A model generated the notes under the pieces. It did no database searches. It was given only the letters and a program-made list of their open reading frames with translations, and was not told where the DNA came from. Shown here piece by piece: positions 1-10,804 of a DNA stretch of 32,742 bases (position 1 is its first letter; every line of letters starts with the position of its first letter). The DNA is from a virus: positions 1-32,742 of the IMG/VR virus record IMGVR_UViG_3300030060_002676; one strand, 5' to 3'. Both the position numbers and the translations under genes were made by a program.

Positions 1-2
1 AC

Positions 3-704
3 GAAGGCTCATCGACTTTGCCCATCCTTGCTTTGGGCGGTAGAGGCCGACGCTACAACCTTGAAGGTGCTTTTGACGAAGTAATCGTTACTCGCAATAG
101 TGGTCATCTTGACATCAAAGGCACAACAATGGGTTCGTTCACCATCGTTGGCCCGCACGCAAAAGGCATCGTCACGATTAAGAATGGATCTACCTTCTCG
201 ACCGGCAATCAAAGTATTCGGCAACTAATGGTGGACGGCGTGACAACCTATATCGAATCTGGCGTGACTGGAATCAAGCCAGTTCGTGTAGACGGCGGGT
301 ACATGGAAACACGGTCTGGGTTTGGGAATGCGAACGCAGATGCTTTTGATCTTATTCGCGGCACAGTTTGCTTCAAGGGCAGTGCTGATGTCAAAACCGT
401 CAACGTCAACGGTGGTCTTATGAGGTGGGAAAGCGACCAAAACATTGGATCTAGCGCAAACACACCTTTGACCATTTACGGTGGCGAGGTTGATGTCAAA
501 CGCAACACCAAGGTTGGCACGTTGACAGTCAACAAGCCGACCGTCTTTAACGGCGTGCTGGACATTTCTTCCGAACAGTCGAATGTCACCTTGTCATCTC
601 CAGATAGCCAGCAGGCAACCGTGTACTACGGCGTGGTCAAGTATCCAACTGTTGCTGGTCAGACTTCTGGTACTGCTAAGAACAACAATAGAACCATCAC
701 CTAA
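3..704 (+). CDS. Beta-helix-like virion protein, C-terminal part (5' truncated)
   Basis: The frame is open from the first bases of the window, so the true start lies upstream; the TTG at 18 is not preceded by a convincing ribosome binding site. The roughly 230 visible residues are a succession of short beta-strand-like segments rich in V, T, G and N with regularly spaced glycines (for example GGYMETR, NGGLMRWES, YGGEVDVK, VNKPTVFNG). Such rung-like repetition suits a right-handed beta-helix or fibre-type virion protein. It ends 8 bases before the next structural gene on the same strand, which supports a role in the virion. The family and exact part of the particle cannot be told from this fragment; tail fibre, tail spike or head fibre are all possible. 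Confidence 0.5.
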   Translation, partial: EGSSTLPILALGGRGRRYNLEGAFDEVIVTRNSGHLDIKGTTMGSFTIVGPHAKGIVTIKNGSTFSTGNQSIRQLMVDGVTTYIESGVTGIKPVRVDGGYMETRSGFGNANADAFDLIRGTVCFKGSADVKTVNVNGGLMRWESDQNIGSSANTPLTIYGGEVDVKRNTKVGTLTVNKPTVFNGVLDISSEQSNVTLSSPDSQQATVYYGVVKYPTVAGQTSGTAKNNNRTIT

Positions 705-712
705 GAGGCATC

Positions 713-2872
713 ATGGCGAACGGACCTAAACGACGAGATCGACGGCTTGATGATCGTCGGATTTCCGGCGGCAAAGCATTCCAGAACATGGGGCGTAGGC
801 GTGGTGCTAAGCCTGACCCAAACACCCGATTTAACCCTATGACGGGTCGGCGTGAGCCTATTCCGCAACGCCCGTTGGGCAAAAACCCGCTGGATGTCAA
901 ACAGTTTCCTGATGCACTTCCTTCTGAAATGGATCGAAAGATTCCGGGTTTGCCGCCATTTGAGTTGCCGTCCGATTTCCCAGAACCCGGCAAAAACATT
1001 CCTGAAGGTTTTGATCCCGAAGGTGATATACAGCGACAAAGGCAGCAAATAGACAAGACCATGCAGGAGCGCGGTCTGCGAGACGCACTTGAAGGCAAGC
1101 AAAAAAAGAAAAGAAAAGAAGCGGCCTTGGAACAGGCCATGCAACGTCGTGGTAGGCGCAACTCACGAAGGGTTTTTCGTGACCCGCAGAATCTAAACCG
1201 ATTTGTTCAAGATTCCCAGAATCGACGAGAAGATGATGCTATTGCTCAAATGAGAGCAAATCAAGAAATCGACATGGATGACACCATTGTTGATGGCCCA
1301 GACGGTCAACAGTTTAGATACGACTCCGAGGTGGATGCGTTTACTCCAGTGAACTTTGATCCAAGGACCAATCGTTATGAGTCTGCGTTGCCGGAGGAGG
1401 AAAAAGGCAGTGGCGGCAGCGGTCGTGGTAGTGGAAGCGGTAGCAGCAAAAGCGCGCCACAAACCGAAGCCTTCAAAATTGCCAAGTCCTCCTTTGACAA
1501 GCAGATGACTGAACTGAAAAATCTTGCGGACAAAGACCAACAGTTTGGCGATATGTACCAAGAGTTGCAGGGCGAGTACCTCGAAATTCTGCGTGACCCG
1601 AACCTTCGTGAAGAAGAGCGTCAAAGTGCATTAGAGGACTTGTTTGACCGTGGTGCATCAACCTTCAATGCGACTAGCGGGTTTGCCAGACAATCGGCAG
1701 AGCAGAAGACTCAGCAAGAGGCTGCTGAGGCTAAGAAAAAGGTTAATGACGATATTGCATACCGCAACCGTCGCGCATCCGAAGCAAAACAGAAGATTCG
1801 GGACAAGCAAGAAGATAAACGTATTGACGATGCCAAGACCCGTGAAAAATTCAGCGAAACCACCCAAAAAGCAACTGCTGATTACAACTCCTACTTAGAG
1901 CAGCAAAAAGCGGTAAATCAATACAAACAAGACAACGACCAGTTCGAGATTGATGATGAGGGCAACCCAGTCATCCCGCCGCCGTTGAGTCGTGAAGATT
2001 TCCTCATGGAGCGGTACAAGCAAGAACACACTGATCGGGTTGTCCAAGATACTGTTCGTGAGATTGATGTAGATATCTCGCTTCTTGAAACAGAGATTGG
2101 TCAAATTGAAGAAACAGATCCGATGGAATATCGGATGCAACTAACGACAATTTATGGTCAGGGTAAGCAAGAGTACGCTGATGCTGCCTTTGAAGCACAC
2201 CTTCGGGAGCGTGACGCACGGATTGTCAACAACCGCAAGAAGATTGCGGAACTAAAACTGCGTCGAGCGGAAACACTTGAGCGTCCTATGGTCACTCAAG
2301 AAGCCGAGTTTGCTGCAAGGAAGAAGGCCGAAAAAGAAACTGGTCGTGACCTTGGCAAAGTTGCTGAATCTCAGAAAGAGGAAAGACAACTACGCGGGGT
2401 CGCCGATGTTGGTGGGTTCGTATCACCGTTCAACTTCCCGTCAGAGACTTACCGTGCCGCTGCTGATGACAAAGCCAAAGAACAAAAGATTATGGCCCGT
2501 GATGCAGCAGTAGAACGGGACATGAACCGTACTTTGGAAGACGGATCACCCAACCCCAACTTTGGCAAAGTCACATCAATGGACACACCTAACTTTGTCG
2601 CACAGGAGTTGGGTGAAAGAACCACGCTTGGCGATTTGCGTCGTTTGGCCCACCCTGATTCATCCAAGAAGTATTTCCAAGGAGACGAAAGCGCTCGCAG
2701 GAAAAAAGAACTCGAAGTCATACAAAGGCTCAACCCAATCATTCAGAAGATAAATCCTGATTTAGAGCCTGACAGTGCTGAGTTCAACACTGCTCGGCGT
2801 GACTATTACGACCGTGTGATTGCGTTTGAACAATCTTTCGACAAAGAGCAATTAGGTAGCAGAGGATCATAA
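713..2872 (+). CDS. Highly charged coiled-coil protein, probable internal virion protein
   Basis: This is a 719-aa protein dominated by K, R, E, D and Q with long predicted helices, especially residues 250-560. A glycine/serine linker lies near residues 225-242 and many QQ, EE and RR pairs occur throughout. No catalytic motif was recognised. The start follows AGAGG with 4 bases of spacing, and the gene ends directly before the 2641-aa giant protein. In many podoviruses one or two long helical proteins of this composition precede a giant protein and are packaged and ejected with the DNA. That role is inferred from position and composition. A scaffold-like or tail-assembly role cannot be excluded, and I do not recognise the family. 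Confidence 0.55.
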   Translation: MANGPKRRDRRLDDRRISGGKAFQNMGRRRGAKPDPNTRFNPMTGRREPIPQRPLGKNPLDVKQFPDALPSEMDRKIPGLPPFELPSDFPEPGKNIPEGFDPEGDIQRQRQQIDKTMQERGLRDALEGKQKKKRKEAALEQAMQRRGRRNSRRVFRDPQNLNRFVQDSQNRREDDAIAQMRANQEIDMDDTIVDGPDGQQFRYDSEVDAFTPVNFDPRTNRYESALPEEEKGSGGSGRGSGSGSSKSAPQTEAFKIAKSSFDKQMTELKNLADKDQQFGDMYQELQGEYLEILRDPNLREEERQSALEDLFDRGASTFNATSGFARQSAEQKTQQEAAEAKKKVNDDIAYRNRRASEAKQKIRDKQEDKRIDDAKTREKFSETTQKATADYNSYLEQQKAVNQYKQDNDQFEIDDEGNPVIPPPLSREDFLMERYKQEHTDRVVQDTVREIDVDISLLETEIGQIEETDPMEYRMQLTTIYGQGKQEYADAAFEAHLRERDARIVNNRKKIAELKLRRAETLERPMVTQEAEFAARKKAEKETGRDLGKVAESQKEERQLRGVADVGGFVSPFNFPSETYRAAADDKAKEQKIMARDAAVERDMNRTLEDGSPNPNFGKVTSMDTPNFVAQELGERTTLGDLRRLAHPDSSKKYFQGDESARRKKELEVIQRLNPIIQKINPDLEPDSAEFNTARRDYYDRVIAFEQSFDKEQLGSRGS

Positions 2873-2873
2873 G

Positions 2874-5800
2874 TTGTCTCAGGTAAATCCTTCGCAGCCG
2901 GTTGAACCTTCGTTTGAAGACAAGGTTTCACAGTTTGAGCAGCAGCAGCAAGACCGTCGCTTCTTTAATGAACGCCCCGGTCAAGTTGAAGAAGTCACGG
3001 TACGGCAAGACACTGCACAAGACGTTCTTCCAGCCATGCAGGAGATCGAAGCATCTCTTGTCAAACCCAACTTTAAGGAGTTCACACCGGAAGAAGTTGA
3101 CTTCATACAGGAGGGGAGACTACAAGACCAGCAGCGTCGCCTTCAACTCCAAAAACGGAATGAGGACCGCCGTGCCTTAAAACGCAAAGAGCAGGCACGC
3201 GCTCAACACATGAACGGTTTTGCCGCCGAGGTGAAACGGCTAAACAAAATGATGGACATGGGCCAGATCAATGCTTCCGAGTGGACAAGGGGCAGAGGTC
3301 TTTTAGATAGACAGTTTGATGATGAATTCAATCGAAAATACAAAGAGCCAGACTTTGTAAACGAAGGTCGCGTCTACAACCCTGCTGAATTTAGGCACGT
3401 TCCCTTATACAACAATCCCGAAGAAAACGTACAAATTGGCGAGATGCGTGTCAATACAAGGCACTACATCGACAATGACATGATGTTGCCAGAGCGCATG
3501 TATCAAAGCGAGATGGGCGACAAGAAGTTTGAGGTGCAGAACGGAGAAGTTCTTTACTTTGACGGTCGTGAAACGCCAACCCAAGTTTTTGAATACTTGA
3601 ACGCCAACGGTGACGGCACAAGAATGGCACAACTTGCTAAGAGCCTCAGTGAACTTGAGTTGTTGCATACCAGAGATATGACCACCAGTGATCGCGTTAT
3701 GGCAACACTGGCTTATAGCGGCGAGCGTTTTGGCAAAGCATTCATGGATATGTTTCCAAGTGTTGCAAGCACCATTGAAGATTGGTTGTTTGTGCCTATA
3801 CAAGAGCGTGTACTCGAAGGAACGGACATCGAGGCTCCGGGTCTTGCGGGCATTTGGGGTGGAGATGAGCGTGTCAACTGGTTGAGTTATCTGCAAAAGC
3901 AGCGTCCTGTTTTCTTTGATGACATAACAACTGAGTCAAGCGTTGCTATCGCTGAGGCTATCCCCGGATTCATGGCAACTATTGCTACTGCCTTTGCTAC
4001 ACGAAACCCCCGCGCTGTTGCCGGAACTGCTGAGGCAACAGGTCTTGCACGTTTGGGTTCAACGGTTGCAAGCACGACCAGAAATATGTATTCAGGAGTC
4101 AGGGGGACTATTTCTCAATCTATGCCATATCTGGTCAATAAGTTGAGGAATGAGCAACGATACCTTGACATGGGCTTGACTCCAGAACAGGCCAAGCAAA
4201 ACGCTGCCGCTGATATTGCCGCTGGTCTGGTTGCCGTTTATGGGTCTAACAAACTTTTGGGCGGCTTGAATTCATTTGCCATGAAGAACCCTGCATTCAA
4301 GCAGGCTTTTCTTTCAAGTGCAAAATACAAGTTCCCGCACATTGTTGCCAAAGGCTTCACTCGTGAAGCAATTCAGGAGGCTTTTGACGAGTCATTCCAC
4401 ACCGCTTTGACCGCCACACTTGACCGTGCTGATTTCTTTGGCGAACGAGAAGATGGCGATTTTCTTATTGGTGCAAGAGAACTTCTGATTGCTGCCATTG
4501 CTGGCGGTGTTCTTGGTGCAGCAGGTGGAGGAACGATTGACTCTATCCATGTCATCAATGCACTCGACGCAGAATTTTTGAAGGACACCGTTCCAAAAGT
4601 TGGCGACAGAGCGACGTTCCATGACGGCACGCCGATGACACTGGTTGACGAGGACAAGACTTTTATCCGTGACACTCCCAGAGACACGGATGTTGAAATC
4701 CAACTTACCGAGATTGACCCCAAAAGCCCAGATGGCTTGACCTACGAACAAACTGGTAGATATCGAAACGGTCGGGTTCCCAAAGTCACTGAGTCAAACA
4801 AAGATAAGTTTGAACGTGCATGGAAGAACCACTACTACCAGCACATGGTCAAGGAAGAGGTTGAGCATCGGCCCGTTAACGAACGCAGAAACATCTTGTT
4901 GCGTTCTTTTGACAGTCTGCGAACCTTCTCTGAGGGCAAAGGTGTTGACCCAGAGATGTTTGGTGATCCAAACTCTGAGATTTACGAGGGTGCTGGCAGG
5001 GCAAATGGTCAAAGAAAGATTGACCTTGCAAGTGCAGACGCGGAACTGGCATACGCACTTGCTGGTAAATCGCTGCCTGACATTCGGCTAGGGGAGTCTC
5101 CGGCCCGGACAGGGGAGCGAAAGTTCAAGCCCTTGAAGGGGACATCTCGCGCAGACTTCAAGAAGGCTGGCTTGAGCCGGTTTGTCAAGGGGATGAACCA
5201 AGAGCAGCGTGAAACCTTTGTCCGCAAGGCGAAGGAGAGCGTTGAGCGATTGAACGTGCGGACCTCATTGCAAGATGCACTGGCAGAGCAGGCTCTCACA
5301 GCGGCGGAGGATAGGCCAACCGCCACATACGACCGAGACATTGCAAAGATTCAGAAAGATGCCAAGGTCACAGCAAAGAACTTTATTCGCTCCACTGACA
5401 GCGCACGCTTCTGGCTTGGTATGCGTAGCAAGTCTAAGCAGGCGATCATGGGACCAAGCACACCGTTTGAGGGTATGGCGGTTCCAGAAATTGTTGCCCT
5501 TGCCGCAGATCAAATGGTTGCACAGCAGGTGTCTGATGCGGTATCTGCTGACGAACAAGTTGGTCAACCGACACACCTTGACAAAGACAGTAGATTTTTT
5601 GGAACCAAGCCAAGCCCAGAGGCAGTTTCAATCCTTGAAAATGTTCTAACAAACTATCGAGGTATGGGCCTTGTCACTGGTGAAGTCGCTGCTCCTCCCT
5701 CTGAAGCGGCTGCTGAACTTGTGGAGAGTATGCGCATTGCCGGTACGAGCGTGGTGTTCGTTGAGTCAATGGCGACTGAGGCTGTGCGTGACCGATCTAC

Positions 5801-8800
5801 CGGCATCATCATTGTCAATGCTGCTGAGTTCGAGAATGATCCCAACTCAGTGATTAGTGCTGTGTTGTCACATGAGTTTGTCCATAACCTTCAGTTCTAT
5901 CACCCCAAGAAATACAAGGCACTTGTCAAGGGTTTGAAGTCCATCAACCCAGACATGCTCACTGACGGTGCGAAAGAATATATGTTCCGATTAGCCCAAT
6001 CAGAGGCTATGAGACAAGGTGTTGAACTGCAAAGACAATCTTTCACAGACGCGGAGGTTGTTCAGTTTCTGCAAGAAAATCCACAAGTAGCGATGGAGAT
6101 TGTTCCTTATGCAGTCACTCAACTGGTCGAGGCGGCTGACGGTGACATGAATAGGGCTTTGGCCCGTGCGTTTAGCGGTATGGGCAGGGGCAAACTGGGC
6201 CGCTTTGTAGGCAAGATGCGACGATTCATTTCAGCCATACGCGGTGGTCAAAATGTATCTCAGGCTTGGTCATCTGCATCTGCTTGGGATCAAGTCTTGT
6301 TGGCGTTTGAGTCTGCTGCGTTTGAGTACCGAACTGAAGGCCCAGCAGCAGCAGAACTAACACCAGAACAGATTGCCAAGCAGCCACGCAGAGCAAGGCC
6401 CAAGCAGGGATCTGGCCCGCCTCTGCCTGTTGATAGCGAACCGCAGGTTGATGTTGAGGAAGTTAGCCTCGGTGAGTCCAACACGGTTGACGAAGCAATC
6501 TTTGCTGCCGCAGAACTTGCTGATACAAATGACTCTCTTGAATCTGTTAGTCGTGCGATGAGCCAAGCGGCTGGCGACAACTTTGTAAGTCGTGATCCAA
6601 GAGTGGAAGAGGGAACATCTGCCTCAGTCTTTGCTCAAGGTGGTGCTGCCGCTTTGCAGAGACAGCAACGTGCGGACATCTTTGACCGTATGACTGCACG
6701 GACTGGTTCAATCAGTCAACGGATGCTTGCTGCAAACCTCAAGGCTAAAGGCGAGTCGGCCTTGAGTCGGGCGAAGGCTGCTGTTGAGACCCGCAAGCCT
6801 CAAGAGTCCATCAAAGGTATTGTGCAAGAACATGCTCTTGCTGCTGAGGCTGCGGTCCACTTGCAGGGCAAAGAGCCGACCAAAATTGAGATCATCAAAC
6901 AGATGGTTGCTGACATGATGGTTGAAGATCCTGAAGGCTACGCAGGCATCATGCCAGCGATGATTCGACGGTATGCAGCGTTGGGTCTGACTCAGCCAGA
7001 GGCCGAACGTATTGCAAACGAAGCACGCCAGAAGAGATTTATCTCCGAAGAAGAGGGCGTTTTTGGAGATCAAACGAGCATTGACGCTCAGATTGAAGAT
7101 GCAATCGGTGAGTCCTACCAGCCATCTGAATCTGCTGAGGCTTACAACCAAATTGACGAGGATATTGAGGCTCGGTTTGACCGGCTGTTTGACGCATCTC
7201 TCAGCACCAGTCCACGCCCGTATGTCACTGAAAATGAATACAAGCAGTTGCGAAGAGAGTTTGACATTGGTGCGGCTGTGACCGGAACCTTTGAAATAGA
7301 CTTTGATGCAGATTACGAAAGGGTTGCACTGGTCGAAAGTTCTGCGAAACCTTTGACCATGTATTCAAGTTTTCAAGAACTGCTAGATGAATCCGAACAT
7401 CCAGTGTTTGATGATGTGCCGGGTGTCGTGGTTGAGGTCTTGATTGATAACAAGCCTCTTCGTATTTCTGTCAAAGAAGACGGGGATATGCAGTTTACCT
7501 ATGGTGACAACGAGAGTCTTGAAATGCAAAGCCATAAGGATTTGAGAAAAGTCAAAGCCATTATGGGTACGGTCGAACGGGTCGCGGGCAGACTCGCTGA
7601 ACTTGGTGCATTTAAAACTGGAGCAAGTTTGCAGATCGCAGACGGTTCTACTGGTCGCGCCAAGCGGTACGCTCAGTTTATGGTGGCGTTGGGGTCAAGA
7701 ATTAATCAAGAGTTGCCTTTGGGCGAACATCTTGGTTTTGTGCAAAAAGGCAACAAGTTGTTCCTTGATCCAGTCTTTATGACCAGAAGCGATGTCATGG
7801 GAGATGGTGCAACAAACAGCATCTATATGAGAGCCTTGGATATGGAGATTGAGGAACGGTTTGCACTTGATCTTGCAGAGGACTTGGCGGACGCACACAA
7901 GAGAATCTTCGCAGCGTTTGAATCAGCAGAAATTACATTCCTTGACGCAATCAACCAACTCAACGAAGAAGTGGCTGCTACCCAACAGGCTCAACTTAGC
8001 CGTTTAGAGAACCGCGATGACATTGATGTTCAGCAGAAAGTTCTTAGCCCCCTAAACATTTTGTACCGTGCGACTCCCCCGATCCCAACGGACTTCGCAG
8101 CCAGACAATATGCCGATGTAGATTTTGACGCTTCAATGCTGACCGGCAAAAAGATGCTTAACGCATTCCGTTCGCGTGGCGACCTACCTGCTGCTGTCTT
8201 TGAACGCAAGTTCTTCAAAGATTCAAAGGTAAGAGCGGCTGCTGACGATATTACCTTCCGTTCCAACCAACTTAAGAAGGCAATCAAAAAGGCTAAGGTA
8301 GAAGATGAGGCTGGTCTTTTGGCAACCGTTGATCTTGCGTTGAAGGACAAGAACGGTGCTGCCATGAAGAAACTGAAAACCGACTTCCCAGAGGTTGGCA
8401 TTCAGGTTATGACCATGCGGCAGAAGATTGATGACATGACTGGGCAGTTGAAGCGTGACGGAGCGTTCGTTGGCTTAAATGTCGATGTGGATTCCAGATT
8501 GGGAACATACGTTCACAGGTCATACCGAATCTTTGACGATCCAGACTACGCACGCAATGTTCCCAAAGACGTTCGCAACGCGATGAAAATGCACCTCACG
8601 GATGTTGATGGCATGACCCCCCTTGAGGCTGAGGTTGCAATCCAAGGGTTCTTGGAAGTTGGTGACGCTGCTGGTCCGTTGCAGATGATGTCCAGCGGAA
8701 AAACTTTGCCGCGTGACATTCTCAAGAAACGCAACGAAGGTCTTCCTGAGCCTTTGCGAATGTTGTGGGGCGAATACAAAGATCCGTATGTCAACTATGC

Positions 8801-10799
8801 GAAGTCGATGCAAAAGATGGCTGCTCTCTCGACCAGCATCCAGTTTGCCAAAGAAATTGCTCAGGCTGGACAGGTAGAGGGCGACGGTCAGTTCTTGTCT
8901 GCAACAGCAAAAGAAGGATTTGAACACAAGTTCCCAGATGACAAGTTGCGGTACGGCGCGTTAGCAGGCATGTACGCCAAGCCTGAGTTTGCTGAGGCTT
9001 ACGAAGCACAGTACAAGCCAGAGGTTTTCACCAGTGAGTTTGGTGCAATTTACGCTTATGGGGTGTCTACTGCAAAATGGGGCAAGACCGTTGGCAACCC
9101 GCAAACGCACGTTAGAAACACCATTGGCAACATTCTGTTTGCTGTAGCAAATGGTCACTTCAACCCGACAGCCCTCGCCATGCCACTGAAGAGCGTGTTG
9201 GATTCTTCACCAATCATTGTTGCGATGAGGGGTGGAGATGTTGAGGCTGCTCAACGCGAGTACAACAAACTTGCTCAACTTGGGGTTGTTCAAGCCGGAA
9301 GCGTTAGAGATGTTTACGCTTTGATTGAAGAATCAAAAGAGTTGACCGTACCTCAATTCATTAAGAAGTTGATGGACAACAAAGCCGCGAGGTTTATGAA
9401 GAAGGGTGTCGAAGGAACAATCGACGCTGCGAACAGAGCGTACACATTTGAAGATGACGCTTGGAAGATTTTTGCATTCAACTACGAAAAGGCACGGTAC
9501 GAGAAAGCCTACGGCGGCACGCTGCCAGACACCTTCCCGAACGACGCAAGAAACCTTGACGAATACATAGCGACGATCATTCGTGACACATACCCGAACT
9601 ACACGATGCCTCCGAAAATCATTCGTATTTTAAGAAGAACGCCGTTTGTCGGGACGTTTGTGTCTTTCCCGGCTGAGGTAGTGAGAACCGGCATTCAGCG
9701 GGCCAAGATTACTGCTCAAGAGATTAAGAGTGACAACCCAGAAATTCGTCGCATTGGATATGCAAGAGCAGTAAGTCAGGTCATTGCACACTCATTCTCA
9801 GTGTTCATGGTAAAGGCAGCACACGCTTTGCTCGGAACATCTCCAGAAGAAGTGGAGGCAATGCGTGAGTTGGTAGCCCCGTGGTCGCAAAACTCGCCTC
9901 TGATCGTTTGGCGTGGCGAAGACGGCAAGTACAACTACATCGACTTGGGCTACACAGACCCGTTCAGCATGTTTACTAAAGCCTTCTACGGCTTCATGCG
10001 TGGCGAAACCTTTGAGGAAGGTTTGTTTGGAAGCAACGACGGTTTCCAGCGTGGATTGGTCAACGAAATACTTGAGCCGTTCATTGGAGAAGATATGGTG
10101 TTCGGTTCACTGCTGGACATCTATCGCGGGCGGACTGATACCGGCAGACCGATCTACAGTCGTGGCGATGCCCGTCTGACCAAGTTGCGTAAAGTTGCTG
10201 AACACTTCTTTGGCGACTTGCAGCCGGGATTTGTGAAGAACATGATTACTGTCCCCTACAAATCGTTGGCAGGAATCACTGATGACTACGGCAAAGTGTT
10301 TGATCTTCCGACACACTTGGTATCGCAGGCGACTGGTTTCAACTTGAAGTCGATTGACCCTCGACAGGCTTTGATTTTTAAGGCCAAGTTGTACGCTCGG
10401 ATGGAGCAGGAACTTAGGTACGAAGTGACCAAGGTTGCTGGTCGTGCTGGTACGGTCAGTGAAGGCGAGTTGTTCAACACCTATGAAGAAGTCAACGCAG
10501 CCAGAGAACAACTGCTGATGGGCTTCCGTGGTGTGTTGCTTGCAGGTGAATCTGTGGGGATCAAGCGGGGTGAGATGTTCAAGATTCTGAAAGACGCTGG
10601 CGTTGCTCAGAAGCGTATCCCTGCCTTGCTCAACCACGTTCATGTCCCAATGGCAATCGACACGGACATGCTGTCCCGCTACTACAAGAAGGCTGGGCCA
10701 GACGCTCCACTGCGAACCGTTGGTGAGATGCGTAAGAGGATGATCGCTCTCAGGACAGCAGAGCGACAGGCCCGCAAGAAAGCGAAAGAGTCCCGGTAA
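2874..10799 (+). CDS. Giant (2641 aa) polyvalent-type internal virion protein with zincin motif
   Basis: The TTG start at 2874 is chosen because AGAGGA at 2861-2866 sits 7 bases upstream and the previous gene stops at 2872. Residues 1-130 are charged and helical. Residues about 355-400 and 535-560 contain small-residue hydrophobic stretches, possibly membrane-penetrating. A metallopeptidase motif HEFVH lies at residues 1000-1004. Near residues 2080-2100 is NPQTHVRNTIGN, and near 2260 is FVSFPAEVVRT. The latter resembles the C-terminal region of phage 'large polyvalent proteins' (LPD38-like); that resemblance is from memory. Such proteins are thought to be injected with DNA, to act on host targets or defences, and to help ejection. 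The zincin would be a protease if its third zinc ligand is present. No RNA polymerase, methyltransferase or helicase motif was seen, which argues against N4 vRNAP or DarB. Confidence 0.65.
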   Translation: MSQVNPSQPVEPSFEDKVSQFEQQQQDRRFFNERPGQVEEVTVRQDTAQDVLPAMQEIEASLVKPNFKEFTPEEVDFIQEGRLQDQQRRLQLQKRNEDRRALKRKEQARAQHMNGFAAEVKRLNKMMDMGQINASEWTRGRGLLDRQFDDEFNRKYKEPDFVNEGRVYNPAEFRHVPLYNNPEENVQIGEMRVNTRHYIDNDMMLPERMYQSEMGDKKFEVQNGEVLYFDGRETPTQVFEYLNANGDGTRMAQLAKSLSELELLHTRDMTTSDRVMATLAYSGERFGKAFMDMFPSVASTIEDWLFVPIQERVLEGTDIEAPGLAGIWGGDERVNWLSYLQKQRPVFFDDITTESSVAIAEAIPGFMATIATAFATRNPRAVAGTAEATGLARLGSTVASTTRNMYSGVRGTISQSMPYLVNKLRNEQRYLDMGLTPEQAKQNAAADIAAGLVAVYGSNKLLGGLNSFAMKNPAFKQAFLSSAKYKFPHIVAKGFTREAIQEAFDESFHTALTATLDRADFFGEREDGDFLIGARELLIAAIAGGVLGAAGGGTIDSIHVINALDAEFLKDTVPKVGDRATFHDGTPMTLVDEDKTFIRDTPRDTDVEIQLTEIDPKSPDGLTYEQTGRYRNGRVPKVTESNKDKFERAWKNHYYQHMVKEEVEHRPVNERRNILLRSFDSLRTFSEGKGVDPEMFGDPNSEIYEGAGRANGQRKIDLASADAELAYALAGKSLPDIRLGESPARTGERKFKPLKGTSRADFKKAGLSRFVKGMNQEQRETFVRKAKESVERLNVRTSLQDALAEQALTAAEDRPTATYDRDIAKIQKDAKVTAKNFIRSTDSARFWLGMRSKSKQAIMGPSTPFEGMAVPEIVALAADQMVAQQVSDAVSADEQVGQPTHLDKDSRFFGTKPSPEAVSILENVLTNYRGMGLVTGEVAAPPSEAAAELVESMRIAGTSVVFVESMATEAVRDRSTGIIIVNAAEFENDPNSVISAVLSHEFVHNLQFYHPKKYKALVKGLKSINPDMLTDGAKEYMFRLAQSEAMRQGVELQRQSFTDAEVVQFLQENPQVAMEIVPYAVTQLVEAADGDMNRALARAFSGMGRGKLGRFVGKMRRFISAIRGGQNVSQAWSSASAWDQVLLAFESAAFEYRTEGPAAAELTPEQIAKQPRRARPKQGSGPPLPVDSEPQVDVEEVSLGESNTVDEAIFAAAELADTNDSLESVSRAMSQAAGDNFVSRDPRVEEGTSASVFAQGGAAALQRQQRADIFDRMTARTGSISQRMLAANLKAKGESALSRAKAAVETRKPQESIKGIVQEHALAAEAAVHLQGKEPTKIEIIKQMVADMMVEDPEGYAGIMPAMIRRYAALGLTQPEAERIANEARQKRFISEEEGVFGDQTSIDAQIEDAIGESYQPSESAEAYNQIDEDIEARFDRLFDASLSTSPRPYVTENEYKQLRREFDIGAAVTGTFEIDFDADYERVALVESSAKPLTMYSSFQELLDESEHPVFDDVPGVVVEVLIDNKPLRISVKEDGDMQFTYGDNESLEMQSHKDLRKVKAIMGTVERVAGRLAELGAFKTGASLQIADGSTGRAKRYAQFMVALGSRINQELPLGEHLGFVQKGNKLFLDPVFMTRSDVMGDGATNSIYMRALDMEIEERFALDLAEDLADAHKRIFAAFESAEITFLDAINQLNEEVAATQQAQLSRLENRDDIDVQQKVLSPLNILYRATPPIPTDFAARQYADVDFDASMLTGKKMLNAFRSRGDLPAAVFERKFFKDSKVRAAADDITFRSNQLKKAIKKAKVEDEAGLLATVDLALKDKNGAAMKKLKTDFPEVGIQVMTMRQKIDDMTGQLKRDGAFVGLNVDVDSRLGTYVHRSYRIFDDPDYARNVPKDVRNAMKMHLTDVDGMTPLEAEVAIQGFLEVGDAAGPLQMMSSGKTLPRDILKKRNEGLPEPLRMLWGEYKDPYVNYAKSMQKMAALSTSIQFAKEIAQAGQVEGDGQFLSATAKEGFEHKFPDDKLRYGALAGMYAKPEFAEAYEAQYKPEVFTSEFGAIYAYGVSTAKWGKTVGNPQTHVRNTIGNILFAVANGHFNPTALAMPLKSVLDSSPIIVAMRGGDVEAAQREYNKLAQLGVVQAGSVRDVYALIEESKELTVPQFIKKLMDNKAARFMKKGVEGTIDAANRAYTFEDDAWKIFAFNYEKARYEKAYGGTLPDTFPNDARNLDEYIATIIRDTYPNYTMPPKIIRILRRTPFVGTFVSFPAEVVRTGIQRAKITAQEIKSDNPEIRRIGYARAVSQVIAHSFSVFMVKAAHALLGTSPEEVEAMRELVAPWSQNSPLIVWRGEDGKYNYIDLGYTDPFSMFTKAFYGFMRGETFEEGLFGSNDGFQRGLVNEILEPFIGEDMVFGSLLDIYRGRTDTGRPIYSRGDARLTKLRKVAEHFFGDLQPGFVKNMITVPYKSLAGITDDYGKVFDLPTHLVSQATGFNLKSIDPRQALIFKAKLYARMEQELRYEVTKVAGRAGTVSEGELFNTYEEVNAAREQLLMGFRGVLLAGESVGIKRGEMFKILKDAGVAQKRIPALLNHVHVPMAIDTDMLSRYYKKAGPDAPLRTVGEMRKRMIALRTAERQARKKAKESR

Positions 10800-10804
10800 A
10801 CACA

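Noticed and set aside
697-1161. Minus-strand frames of 147-154 codons opposite the charged internal protein
   Set aside because: Arginine/serine/cysteine-rich shadows of a real plus-strand gene with no start signals.
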